From: Streptomyces sp. 150FB
Lineage (GTDB): Bacteria > Actinomycetota > Actinomycetes > Streptomycetales > Streptomycetaceae
DNA: 64,000 nucleotides
Reading direction: 5' to 3'
Assembly (NCBI RefSeq): GCF_000818195.1
Contig: NZ_JTHL01000002.1
Location: 39,323 to 103,322 of the forward strand
Below the pieces are notes generated by a model that was given only the letters and a program-made list of their open reading frames with translations, had not been told where the DNA came from and ran no database searches. A program made the position numbers and the translations under genes. Of the stretch, positions 33,063 through 41,387 are shown piece by piece (positions within the stretch are counted from its first letter, which is position 1; each line of letters starts with the position of its first letter).

Positions 33063-33863
33063 ATGCCCGTCTCGTATCGCGACATCGCCGCTGACCTGCG
33101 ACAGCAGATCGGCGAGGGGCGATACATGCCGGGCGACAAGCTGCCGATGCTGACTGAGCTTCAGACGCAGTACGGCGCTGGCTACCAAACTGTGCGAAGC
33201 GCCATCGCTCTCCTGGAGCAAGAGGGACTGGTCGTCGCGGTGCGCCGCAGAGGGACCATCGTGCGGGAGCGCCCTGAGAAGCGGCGTATCACCCGGTCCC
33301 GTCAAGTTTTCCGCGATGAGATCGGCTACTACTTCGACCCGACTGCCCAGCCGTGGGTAGCCCTGGAGCCCCCCTCTCTGCGGTGGGGGGTCGTGCCGGT
33401 TGATCTCGCCGCTCTCATGGGCCTTGCCACCGGTTCCGAAGTCCTCGTTCGTGATCGCGTGATGGGCGACCCCGAGACCAGAAAGCCAAGACAGTTGGCC
33501 ACCAGCTACCTGCCGACCAACCTCGCTCGAGGAACTCGACTCGCGGAGGCGGATACAGGGCCAGGAGGCATCTACGACCGGCTTGAGGAGATGGGCCACC
33601 GCCCGCTCCGCTGGAGCGAAGGCGTCTCGGCCCGCATGCCCTCGCCCGAAGAAGCGGCAGCACTGAACCTTCCCGCCGATGTCGGCGTGCCACTCCTGCG
33701 CGTCGTGCGAGTCACGACCTCGCCCAGCGGTGAGGTCGTTGAGCTCAACGACACCAGAATGAGTGCCGAAGAATTCGAGATCGGCTACTCCATCCGACGC
33801 CACGCAAGCGCTCGACTCACCGATGACGACGGAGACGACGGCGGCGACGACGACGAACACTGA
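33063..33863 (+). CDS. GntR-family (UTRA) transcriptional repressor, Kor-like
   Basis: A 266-residue protein. The N-terminal winged helix (YRDIAADLRQQIGEGRYMPGDKLP, then GYQTVRSAIALLEQEGLVVA) is canonical GntR; the rest is a UTRA ligand-binding domain (GVSARMPSPEEAAALNLP, VPLLRVVRVTTSPSGEVVELND). The C-terminus ends in a run of acidic residues. In Streptomyces plasmids and pSAM2, such proteins (KorA, KorSA) repress transfer genes to avoid lethal overexpression. The operators upstream support autoregulation. GTG at 33054 is an alternative start. Confidence 0.88.
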   Translation: MPVSYRDIAADLRQQIGEGRYMPGDKLPMLTELQTQYGAGYQTVRSAIALLEQEGLVVAVRRRGTIVRERPEKRRITRSRQVFRDEIGYYFDPTAQPWVALEPPSLRWGVVPVDLAALMGLATGSEVLVRDRVMGDPETRKPRQLATSYLPTNLARGTRLAEADTGPGGIYDRLEEMGHRPLRWSEGVSARMPSPEEAAALNLPADVGVPLLRVVRVTTSPSGEVVELNDTRMSAEEFEIGYSIRRHASARLTDDDGDDGGDDDEH

Positions 33864-34069
33864 CTGCACCTCACCTCCCGATTGCCGTAGGAAGCGGTCG
33901 GCTGTCATGGAGCCCCTCCCATCTGCTCGTCTCATGAGGGCCATCAGACTCGGGCTGGCCGGAGTGAACCATCACAGAGGCTTGTCGAAGCTCGTACGCA
34001 AGGTCATTCACGGGTTTTCAACATCCGCGTACACATGGGATTTGGGGCCCGAGCTCTAGGCTCGCGGCC

Positions 34070-35107
34070 ATGACGATGACGGAGGGGCAGAGGGTGGGAA
34101 AGCAGCGTGCAGGGTGGAGGCCGGATCGGCTGCGTGAGCAGCGGGAGACTCATGGCCTGACTTTGGAGAAGGCCGGTGAGCGCCTCCGGGCGGTTGCCGA
34201 GCAGGCCAATCTCAAGGGCATTCCTGCCGCAAATCCTCAAACCTTGTGGCAGCACGAGCAGGGCGAAGTCTTCCCAGGTCCTCACTACCGGCGCGCCTAC
34301 TGTCTCCTCTACCGGGCCACCGAGCCCGACCTCGGTTTCCGCACTGCCTTGCCGGGTGAGGAGACGTCCTTCAAGCTCACACCGATAGACGACCGCCTCA
34401 ACGGCACGCACGTCCTGGCTGTTGAGCGGGCGATTCACCGCATCGCGCCGGGCTCGGGCGAAGCTGACCACTTCGACTTGCAGCAGCGCATCATTGACGC
34501 GTGGAAGCGTAGGCACACGGGGGGCGACCCGCACCGCCCGGTGCTCATCCTGGTCGGCGGGTTCGCCGGCAGCGGGAAGACCGAGCTCGCCCGCTTCTTC
34601 GTTCAACTCACTGGCTGGCCGCTGCTCGACAAGGACCCACTCACACGCCCGCTCGTGGAACGCCTTCTGGTCGCCCTGGGCGGCGACGCGAACGACAGGC
34701 ACACCGACCTCTACCGAGAGAAAGTCCGGCCCGTGGAGTACGACTGCTTGATGCAGTCGGCCCTGGCCAACATCAAGTGCGGTATCAGCACCGTGCTGAC
34801 CGCCCCGTTCATCGCGGAGATGACAGATGTGGCCTGGATGCAGCGTCTGGCCAACCGCGCGGGCTCGATGGGGGTCGACGTCTTCCCGGTGTGGGTTCGC
34901 TGCGATGAAGAGTCGATGCGCGAGTACATCGGATTCCGCTCTGCAGCCCGGGACGCGTGGAAGCTCCAGCGTTGGGACGAATACATGGCCACGATCGACC
35001 TGGAGCTGCGCCCGGCGGTGCCGCACCTTATCGTCGACAACCGGCTGGGGACTGCGGTGACGCTCGCTGACCAGGCCCGGCAGGCGATGGGGGCGATGTA
35101 CGCATGA
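34070..35107 (+). CDS. HTH domain fused to a P-loop kinase (zeta-toxin-like)
   Basis: A 345-residue protein. Residues about 15-70 form an XRE-like helix-turn-helix (LREQRETHGLTLEKAGERLRAV, then ANPQTLWQHEQGEVFP). From residue 160 a kinase domain begins with Walker A (LILVGGFAGSGKTELARFF), followed by LLDKDPL and a lid-like region with VRCDEESMREYI. The order resembles AAA/zeta-toxin kinases that phosphorylate nucleotides or UDP sugars, here joined to its own DNA-binding domain. Its stop overlaps the next kinase gene by ATGA. Confidence 0.75.
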   Translation: MTMTEGQRVGKQRAGWRPDRLREQRETHGLTLEKAGERLRAVAEQANLKGIPAANPQTLWQHEQGEVFPGPHYRRAYCLLYRATEPDLGFRTALPGEETSFKLTPIDDRLNGTHVLAVERAIHRIAPGSGEADHFDLQQRIIDAWKRRHTGGDPHRPVLILVGGFAGSGKTELARFFVQLTGWPLLDKDPLTRPLVERLLVALGGDANDRHTDLYREKVRPVEYDCLMQSALANIKCGISTVLTAPFIAEMTDVAWMQRLANRAGSMGVDVFPVWVRCDEESMREYIGFRSAARDAWKLQRWDEYMATIDLELRPAVPHLIVDNRLGTAVTLADQARQAMGAMYA

Positions 35108-35673
35108 CCTCGAAGCAGGGCGTGATCCTTTACGGCCCGCCCGCAGCGGGTAAGGACACCATCACTACCGCGCTCATCGAGCTGAACTCGAAGTACGCGC
35201 AGTTCGCACGGCTCAAGGTCGGGGCGGGCAAGTCCACCGGCTACCGGATGGGCACGCCAGAGCATCTGCTCGTACTGGAGGCAGCGGGCGATGTCGTCTA
35301 CGCGAACGCCCGGTACGGCAACACCTACATCATCGATCGTCCTGGCCTGGCTGAAGCAGCCGCCCTGGGCGTGCCGGTGGTACACCTCGGGCAAGTCGAC
35401 GGCATCTGCGCCCTGGTCAACGGCTACCCGTCCGACTGGATTGTGGTCTTGCTGTGGTGCCCGCGCGAGGTAACTGCACAGCGGTCCGCAGAGCGAGGCG
35501 ACAGCGACACCACGGCACGCCTGGCGGCGTGGGAGGCGACCTGTGAGGACCTGGACACGCATCCAGACCTGGTCTGGGATCTGACCGTGGACACCACGGC
35601 GGCGTCCCCGCAGGACGCGGCGCGGCTCATCGACGAACTCCTGACCCAGCGGGCCGGAGCTGCCACGACATGA
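35104..35673 (+). CDS. Guanylate-kinase-like P-loop protein
   Basis: A 189-residue protein. Walker A is GPPAAGKDTI near the N-terminus. The following AGKSTGYRMGTPEHLLVLEAAGDVVY segment matches the substrate-binding part of guanylate kinase-type enzymes, and WIVVLLWCPREVTAQRSAERGD is a lid with basic residues. It is coupled to the HTH-kinase gene upstream. It ends 8 bp before a converging gene. A nucleotide or nucleotide-like substrate is likely. Confidence 0.75.
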   Translation: MTSKQGVILYGPPAAGKDTITTALIELNSKYAQFARLKVGAGKSTGYRMGTPEHLLVLEAAGDVVYANARYGNTYIIDRPGLAEAAALGVPVVHLGQVDGICALVNGYPSDWIVVLLWCPREVTAQRSAERGDSDTTARLAAWEATCEDLDTHPDLVWDLTVDTTAASPQDAARLIDELLTQRAGAATT

Positions 35674-35680
35674 ACGCGGG

Positions 35681-36520
35681 CTACGGCTGGGCGAGTCGGT
35701 CCAGGGCGTCGGTGAGCGTGAGCTTGCTGTCGTCCTTGACGTCGCGCCACCGTGCCAGCGTGGACGCTGCCGCGCGCAGCATGTCCGGTGGGAGGCCTGC
35801 GGCCGCGAGCGCGTCGGCGGCCTCCTCCAACTCCGGGCCCCAACGCCAGGCGCGCGCAGCCGTCTTGGCCACGTACTGCGGCTCCGACAGGTATGAATCG
35901 GTGCGCCGAGAAGCGACCTCCATGAGCTCCTGGTCGACGCCGTGCTCGCGCGCCATCCCGACGGCGAGCGCCACCAAGACCCTCGACGTCTTCTGGAAGC
36001 TGGCGTACGACAGTTTCAACGCGGACGCCTTTCCGGCCTCCGTGCCCAACACCTTCGTCTGCACCGCGGTGCCCGCGAAGAGCGCCTCGATCTGCTCGGT
36101 CGCGGCGGTCGGGCCGGACAGATACAGCACCGGGGTCTTGCCGTGTACGGGCGGGGAGCCGATGACGCCGCCGTCCACGACGGTCGCTTCTGGTTCGAGC
36201 AGTCCGGCGATCCGCAGCGTCCGCTCGGGGCTGATGGCGTTCGCCTCCAGGTACAACCCGTCGAAGCGATGCACGGCAACGTCGCGTGCCATGTCCTCGG
36301 CTACGGCCGGCGGGCAGAGGCTGATGACGATGTCGCTGCGGTCCAGCAGCTCGGGCAGCGAGGTCACCGGAGTCAGGCCTGCCTGCCCGGCGCGCGCTGC
36401 GGATGTGGTGCTGCGCCCGGCTTCGCACCACAGGACCGCAGCTGCGTTGGTCGCGGCGCAGGCGGCGACGGCGGCGCCCATGCTGCCGGGGTGCAGGATC
36501 CCGACGGTCGGCTGGTCCAC
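35681..36520 (-). CDS. NAD(P)-binding 3-hydroxyacid-dehydrogenase-like protein
   Basis: A 279-residue protein with a Rossmann start (VGILHPGSMGAAVAACA), the SDIVISLCPP segment and a substrate loop (DGGVIGSPP) as in 6-phosphogluconate and beta-hydroxyacid dehydrogenases. The catalytic Lys region (SALKLSYASFQKTSRVLVALA) is present, and the C-terminal domain is helical, as in DUF1932. It follows the HAD gene in the same direction by 4 bp, so the two act together. Substrate unknown. Confidence 0.85.
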   Translation of the reverse strand: MDQPTVGILHPGSMGAAVAACAATNAAAVLWCEAGRSTTSAARAGQAGLTPVTSLPELLDRSDIVISLCPPAVAEDMARDVAVHRFDGLYLEANAISPERTLRIAGLLEPEATVVDGGVIGSPPVHGKTPVLYLSGPTAATEQIEALFAGTAVQTKVLGTEAGKASALKLSYASFQKTSRVLVALAVGMAREHGVDQELMEVASRRTDSYLSEPQYVAKTAARAWRWGPELEEAADALAAAGLPPDMLRAAASTLARWRDVKDDSKLTLTDALDRLAQP

Positions 36521-36524
36521 GGTG

Positions 36525-37175
36525 CTACTCCGAGGTCTCGTTGAGCAGGATGGTGATGGCGTCGGTGACGTCGTCTACGACGTGGTGAGCGGCAGGAAGA
36601 TCGTCCGGCCATGGGCGGCCGCGCAGCCAGATTGTGCCCAGACCAGCCTGATGACCTCCACCGATGTCCCCGGAGGGGTTGTCGCCGACCATCCAGCCAC
36701 CGTGCGCGAGGTTCACGCCGCAACGGGTCGCCGCAAGGTCGAAGAGGCGCAGGTCTGGTTTGCGGATCTCCAGATCGCCCGAGACTGCGACGCCGTCGAC
36801 CAGGTCGGCGAGGCCGGTCGTGGCGAGTTTGGCTCGCTGGATGTCGCCAGCCCCGTTGGTGACGATGCCGATCGTCCACGCGGCCGCGCGCAGACGGGCC
36901 AGGCCCTCGAGAACCTCCGGTGGGCAGGTGACGGCGGCCGCCATGAGGCTGACGTACTCCTGCCACAGCCGCGCTGCGGAGACCTCCAGGTCGAAGACTT
37001 CCCGCAGCCGGACGAAATCTGCGGCGTTCGCGCGGTCGGCCAGCTCGGCACGGAGCCACAGTTCGGCGTCTGGCGCGAGGGCATTGGCCTGGCACAGGCT
37101 GGCCACGGCGTCGCTGAGCGCCAGATGCCGGTCGACCAGAGTGCCGTCCAGATCGAAAAGTACAAGTCCGGGCAT
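36525..37175 (-). CDS. HAD-superfamily phosphatase
   Basis: A 216-residue protein with all four HAD motifs: DLDGTLVD (nucleophile and acid Asp), TNGAGD, a Lys in RKPDLRLF and GDNPSGDI. The cap is the helical C1 type of the phosphoglycolate phosphatase group. It would dephosphorylate a small metabolite, perhaps a product of the two adjacent P-loop kinases. Confidence 0.88.
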   Translation of the reverse strand: MPGLVLFDLDGTLVDRHLALSDAVASLCQANALAPDAELWLRAELADRANAADFVRLREVFDLEVSAARLWQEYVSLMAAAVTCPPEVLEGLARLRAAAWTIGIVTNGAGDIQRAKLATTGLADLVDGVAVSGDLEIRKPDLRLFDLAATRCGVNLAHGGWMVGDNPSGDIGGGHQAGLGTIWLRGRPWPDDLPAAHHVVDDVTDAITILLNETSE

Positions 37176-37289
37176 GGTCCCGGACCCTACCGGCCGTCGA
37201 ACGCAACGGCGTTCTCCACGACAGCATCCCCTCGGCAGAGATCAAATGGTGTATGTTTCAGAGATCTGTCGATCATGAGAGGCTGCGCC

Positions 37290-37598
37290 ATGCCCGCTGT
37301 GGACCGCTTAAAGCAGGTCGATGCCCTGCTGGACAGCCTGGACGACGTCCTACCGCCGCCGCGCGTGCGTACTCAGCTGCGGCTCGCCGCAGGGCTTACC
37401 CAGTTGGACGTCGCGGAGGCCGTGGGGGTAAGGCGTCTTGCCGTTGTGCGGTGGGAGTTGGGAAAGAGCAACCCTCGGCGCCCACAGCGAGACGCCTACA
37501 TTCACCTACTCAAACGGCTCGCAGAGCGTTTCCCCGAAGCCGCTGAGCTGAATGAGGGCATGCCGACGCCAGCCTCCGGATCAAGGGGGTTGGGATGA
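37290..37598 (+). CDS. Small XRE-family HTH protein
   Basis: A 102-residue protein with a canonical helix-turn-helix (RLAAGLTQLDVAEAVGVRRLAVVRWELGKSNPR). A GAGAGG ribosome site precedes the ATG at 37290; an in-frame ATG at 37275 is possible. It is divergent from the HAD gene by 114 bp and may regulate it. A 16-bp perfect palindrome (GATGACCTAGGTCATC, 37594-37609) overlaps its stop codon. Confidence 0.8.
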   Translation: MPAVDRLKQVDALLDSLDDVLPPPRVRTQLRLAAGLTQLDVAEAVGVRRLAVVRWELGKSNPRRPQRDAYIHLLKRLAERFPEAAELNEGMPTPASGSRGLG

Positions 37599-38408
37599 CC
37601 TAGGTCATCGGCCGCTCGCGCCAAGAAGTGGACTAGCCATCCCCTTCGGCCGCGCGCGGCCCGTCTACCGCCTGGAGTTGCCACCAGAGCGGTCCGCTCA
37701 GATCCCGGCTGTCACCGGTTCTGAGCTGCGGCTTATCAAGCCGCTCATTTCAATCCGGCCCCTCATCAGGGCCATGCCGTGCCATGCACATGCAGTACCC
37801 GCAGGCCCCCGCCAAGGGGCTTCGCGGTCGTTTCGAGGCCCCGCCAAGGACTTCGAAACGCCAGTCCGAAAACCGTCCAAACGAAAGGAGATCCGCCTCT
37901 GGTCTTCGCACTTGTCACCCGCTCCTCACGGAGGGGGCCACACCACCCACATGGACTCGGTCCGGGCCCCTGCCAGAGGCAGGTTCCGTTCGGTCACCCA
38001 TATGAAAGGCGCTTGTCCTTCATGATGCACGACTCTGGTGTCCCCTGTCAGCCGGGCTACGCCCGTTTCACCCCGGTTCAGCCCACACAGGTCTCCCGGC
38101 TGACGGGATTTTCACATTCGTTTTGCCTGTTTAGCGCGTTTAGTCGAGAAGGTTCCCGGTGCCTGGATGTCACACGGAGCCCAAGATCGACACCTCTAAA
38201 AGGCGTGACGCACAGATCTGTCTCCCGCACCGGCACCACCACCCCGGCCCTCGTGTCCGTCCCGCCTGGCGGGACGCGTTTCAAGATTTCTAACCACCCC
38301 ATGGGAGCGAGCACCCCGTTCCCGGGTTCTCCGCCTCTGTCCACAGGCGTTCCGTCGGATGGTCGTCGGATGGAAATCAAGACGGGCGCCAGGCCGATGT
38401 CCTGTGGG
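37599..38408. other. 810-bp region without a convincing gene
   Basis: Reading frames here have no ribosome site or protein-like composition. The region has many short repeated words such as GCCAAGG and GTTTAG, an 8-bp inverted repeat (CGTTTCGA with TCGAAACG near 37838-37862), and an AT-richer stretch at about 38100-38150 containing GTTTAGCGCGTTTAG. CTGTCCACA at about 38338 is one base from the Streptomyces DnaA box. It precedes the replication module and may hold cis-acting or RNA elements. Confidence 0.5.
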
Positions 38409-38960
38409 TCAGCTGTCGGTGGGCTCCGATGGTGCATCCGCTCTTCTCTCGACGAACGCCCATTGGCCATTCGGAGCGGAGTAGGGGGTTCCGGGCGGGA
38501 CTGTCATCCACAGGGAGCCGTTGTCGGCGATGAGGAGCATTCCCTGCGCGTGGAGGGAGTGCAGGGAGTCGCGGGTGTCATCTACCGCGGAACCGGTGGA
38601 CTGGGCGAGTTCGGCCACCAGGGCGGTGTCCTCAAGGATCAGGTCGAGTTGGCCGGCGGCCGCCAGCGGAACGTACGGACCGTAGGTCTTGCGGTAGTCC
38701 AGCATCAGCCGCATGGTGGCCGCCTCGCCGGAGTCCGGTCCGAAGGCATCCGCAACGGTGGCCATCACCTCGGTATCCGTGCCGTTGGGGCGATCCCAGT
38801 CCTGGTAGAAGGTGCCGGGCGGCTCGAGGTCGTACAAGTACCTGGGCTGTCGTGGGCGGGGGGTCCTTGCGGGGCGCGGGCCGATTCGCTGTGCGGCGGC
38901 GGCCCTGCGAGCAGACTCTCGGGCGCGGCGTACCACGGGATCCGTTTTCTTGGGTGCCAT
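38409..38960 (-). CDS. Hypothetical protein divergent from rep
   Basis: A 183-residue protein with a basic N-terminus (PVVRRARESARRAAAAQR) and a second half with a winged-helix look (LILEDTALVAELAQSTGSAVDDTRDSLHSLHAQGMLLIAD). It resembles small plasmid replication-control or helix-turn-helix proteins of Streptomyces. It starts 69 bp from the rep start in the opposite direction, so they share a promoter region. A repressor role is inferred only from this arrangement. Confidence 0.65.
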   Translation of the reverse strand: MAPKKTDPVVRRARESARRAAAAQRIGPRPARTPRPRQPRYLYDLEPPGTFYQDWDRPNGTDTEVMATVADAFGPDSGEAATMRLMLDYRKTYGPYVPLAAAGQLDLILEDTALVAELAQSTGSAVDDTRDSLHSLHAQGMLLIADNGSLWMTVPPGTPYSAPNGQWAFVERRADAPSEPTDS

Positions 38961-39028
38961 GTCCGTCACAACGACCGGTTCGGCAGCAGGTTTCCGTTCA
39001 CCCCGCTGGGCGGGGGTGTGTTCCTGTG

Positions 39029-40324
39029 ATGTCGAGAGCGGCGATCGCCGCGATGGAGCCGCCCGTGGCGGATTATGCCTCGGACAGCACCATGATGTTC
39101 GCGCCGGTACGGGGTCGTGCGCAGGATGTGAAGCGTACGGGGTCGCGGCGTGCGGAGCCGCGAGCGTGGCTTCGGTCGGTGACGTGGTTGGTCGGTGCGG
39201 GTCTGCATCCGAAGGCCGGGGCGTCGACGGTGGTCGTCGCGAGGGATCTCGCGGGGCGGATGGATTACCGGCGGGGGATCGTGCTGTACGACCTGGACGG
39301 CACGGTGGCGCGTACGGGGCTGTCGCGGGCGACGGTGAAGCGGCACGTCGCGGTGCTGCGGGAGCTGGGTGCGCTGGTGTGGCTGGTGCACGGCTCGAAG
39401 CGGAATCTTCGGATGCCGGGGCGGGCATACACGGCGACGGCGACGGTCTACGGGGCGGTGATCCCCCCGGTCTTCGATGACGCGATGGGCCACCGGCTGG
39501 CGGGGGAGGGCTACGAGGGCAGGGTGTGCGGTGTGACCGAGGCCGGCCGCGAGCGTGCGACGACAGCGTCGGCCGCACGTAGCAAGACTCGGCAGCAGGT
39601 CCGTCGGGGCCGTCGCGGTACGGATCGCCGCCGGCCGGCCGCACCGGGCGGTACGAGCCCCCAGGGGATGCCTCCTGTGGATAACTCGCCTGTGGATAAC
39701 GGCAGGTCCGAGGGATGTGAGCCCCATTCTCCTGGTCGTTCCCCTTTGCTGCGGAGAGTTGATGTTGATGGGCGTAGTTACTACACCTCGCGCGAGCGCG
39801 CGACCCGCACTACATCACCCCGCCCCGACAAAACCAGCAGCAACAGCGACGGGGGCCGCCGTTCGGCCTCTCAGGTGCGGCGTGCGATGTGGATCACCCG
39901 GCAGGTACGGGCCCGCGTCAACTGGGCGCAGGGCGAGCGGCTGCGGCGCCTGGAGTTCGTACTGCGGCCCCTGACCGATGCCGGGTGGGACGCAGACACC
40001 ATCGCCGCCGAGCTCCACTCCTGGATGCTGACCTGGCGCCCGGCCCGCCCGGCCAACTTCATCCGCGCGCAGCTCCTCCGGCAGTCCGCCGCCACGCATC
40101 ACGCCCAGCAGCTCGAGGCGGCCGAGGGCTGGGACGAGGACGAAGCCGCCGGCGCCTTCACCGCCTCGCGCCCCGATCTCGTTCGCAGCGTCCTCGATGG
40201 GCTCGCGCAGGGCCTGAGCACCTACTCCGCCCGCCAAGCCGAGCAGGGCCTCGATGACCTCACCGGCGTTGACGCGGCCGCCGACATGGCCGCCTTCCTC
40301 GGAATGACAGGAGCCGTCGCATGA
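39029..40324 (+). CDS. Putative plasmid replication initiator with winged helix
   Basis: A 431-residue protein. Residues about 70-130 form a winged helix (TGLSRATVKRHVAVLRELGALVWLVHGS). The middle is disordered and basic; the C-terminal third is helical (RRLEFVLRPLTDAGWDADTIAAELHSW, LTWRPARPANFIRAQL). The gene contains two identical DnaA boxes and is followed, with an ATGA overlap, by a DUF721/DciA-like gene. Internal origins within rep genes are known for Streptomyces linear plasmids such as pSLA2. I name it Rep from this context; the domain alone does not prove it. Confidence 0.65.
   Translation: MSRAAIAAMEPPVADYASDSTMMFAPVRGRAQDVKRTGSRRAEPRAWLRSVTWLVGAGLHPKAGASTVVVARDLAGRMDYRRGIVLYDLDGTVARTGLSRATVKRHVAVLRELGALVWLVHGSKRNLRMPGRAYTATATVYGAVIPPVFDDAMGHRLAGEGYEGRVCGVTEAGRERATTASAARSKTRQQVRRGRRGTDRRRPAAPGGTSPQGMPPVDNSPVDNGRSEGCEPHSPGRSPLLRRVDVDGRSYYTSRERATRTTSPRPDKTSSNSDGGRRSASQVRRAMWITRQVRARVNWAQGERLRRLEFVLRPLTDAGWDADTIAAELHSWMLTWRPARPANFIRAQLLRQSAATHHAQQLEAAEGWDEDEAAGAFTASRPDLVRSVLDGLAQGLSTYSARQAEQGLDDLTGVDAAADMAAFLGMTGAVA
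39676..39699 (+). promoter_or_regulatory. Two DnaA boxes, candidate replication origin
   Basis: TGTGGATAA occurs at 39676-39684 and 39691-39699, 15 bp apart, as part of a CCTGTGGATAAC direct repeat that encodes PVDN twice. The reverse complement TTATCCACA is the strict DnaA box. No other perfect copy was seen in the window. An AT-richer stretch follows at 39720-39800. Confidence 0.6.
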
Positions 40325-41184
40325 TCGACACCACCCCCGCCACCAGTGCGTACAGCGGCGTCGACCTGGCCCGCGTCGCACTCCAGAACGCCCGCGCCGC
40401 CGCGAAGAACCAGCCGCAGCCCCAGCGCCGTACCGGCGCATCCGCCTCCCGGACCGCCCGCACCTCGGGACGCGAGCCGCTGCCCTTCGCCACCGCGCTG
40501 AGCCGGATGATCGCCGAGCGAGGATGGAACGTGGCCACCCGAGGCGGCAGCGTCATCGACCAATGGCCGGCCATCGCCCCCGAACTCGCCGGAAAGGTCG
40601 CGGCCATCGCGTTCGACGACCGGACCCGCACCCTGCGCCTGCGGCCGGTCTCACCCGCCTACCGCACCCAAGTCGAGCTCTACCAGCGGCAGATCACTGC
40701 GAAAATCAACGCCGCCATCGGCCAGGACACCGTCCGGCACCTGCAGATCCTCGCCCCCGGCACGGTCGACACCCCCGCCACGGCGCCGTCCCAGAAACAC
40801 AGCTCGGCCCAGATTGGCACGGCCACGCCTTCCCCGGCCGGTCCGGTACGGACCCGAGAGAACGCGTCGGCCGGCTACCACCGGACCCGAGCAGAACTCC
40901 TCGCCCACAAGGCCGAGCAGCAGGTCGACCCGAAGGTCCAGGCCGCGTACGACCGGCACACCGCCAGCCCCCGTATGCGGGAGCCGCAGCACCTGTTCGG
41001 CGACGGCCAGGCAGCAGCCGAAGAACTGCGCACCAGGTTGGCGGCCATGAGGTCCGCCGCCGAGGAGGCCGAGCGGACCGCGGCCAAGGAAACCACCCAC
41101 GCCCGGGCGCTGCGCCGCCTGGCGGAGGAGCGAGCCGGTCTGGTCCCGCGCGAAGCGTCGGCGTCGCTGGGCTGTACGGCGTGA
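40321..41184 (+). CDS. DUF721 (DciA-like) protein, putative helicase loader
   Basis: The protein has about 287 residues. Residues 60-135 match DUF721: LSRMIAERGWNVATRGGSVIDQWPAIAPELAGKVAAIAFDD, then LRLRPVSPAYRTQVELYQRQI. DciA proteins deliver the replicative helicase DnaB to the origin. The C-terminal 130 residues are a disordered linker and a coiled coil. Overlap with the rep-like gene (ATGA) makes a replication module. The long extension is unusual for chromosomal DciA. Confidence 0.8.
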   Translation: MIDTTPATSAYSGVDLARVALQNARAAAKNQPQPQRRTGASASRTARTSGREPLPFATALSRMIAERGWNVATRGGSVIDQWPAIAPELAGKVAAIAFDDRTRTLRLRPVSPAYRTQVELYQRQITAKINAAIGQDTVRHLQILAPGTVDTPATAPSQKHSSAQIGTATPSPAGPVRTRENASAGYHRTRAELLAHKAEQQVDPKVQAAYDRHTASPRMREPQHLFGDGQAAAEELRTRLAAMRSAAEEAERTAAKETTHARALRRLAEERAGLVPREASASLGCTA

Positions 41185-41243
41185 GGCCGCCGATATCGAC
41201 TCGATCGGGCTCGACTACTAAGTTCAGAACGGAGGTTCGAATC

Positions 41244-41387
41244 ATGGGGTTACAAGAAGCGATCAGAAGCCTGCGATTACCGGACTGTGGGGCCCACTAC
41301 GCCCCCGGTAGATGCATCGTTAGGCAACACACGCCAGCCCGCAGCGGCGGCGTGACCGCATGTTCAGCAGCAGGAGGAGAACGGTGA
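41244..41387 (+). CDS. 47-residue small protein coupled to the three-Cys gene
   Basis: An ATG with GGAGG eight bases upstream opens a 47-codon frame (MGLQEAIRSLRLPDCGAHYA...) with three Cys. Its stop overlaps the start of the DUF5131 gene (GTGA), which favours a translated leader or a small partner. Low complexity near the end makes a pure leader role possible. Confidence 0.5.
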   Translation: MGLQEAIRSLRLPDCGAHYAPGRCIVRQHTPARSGGVTACSAAGGER

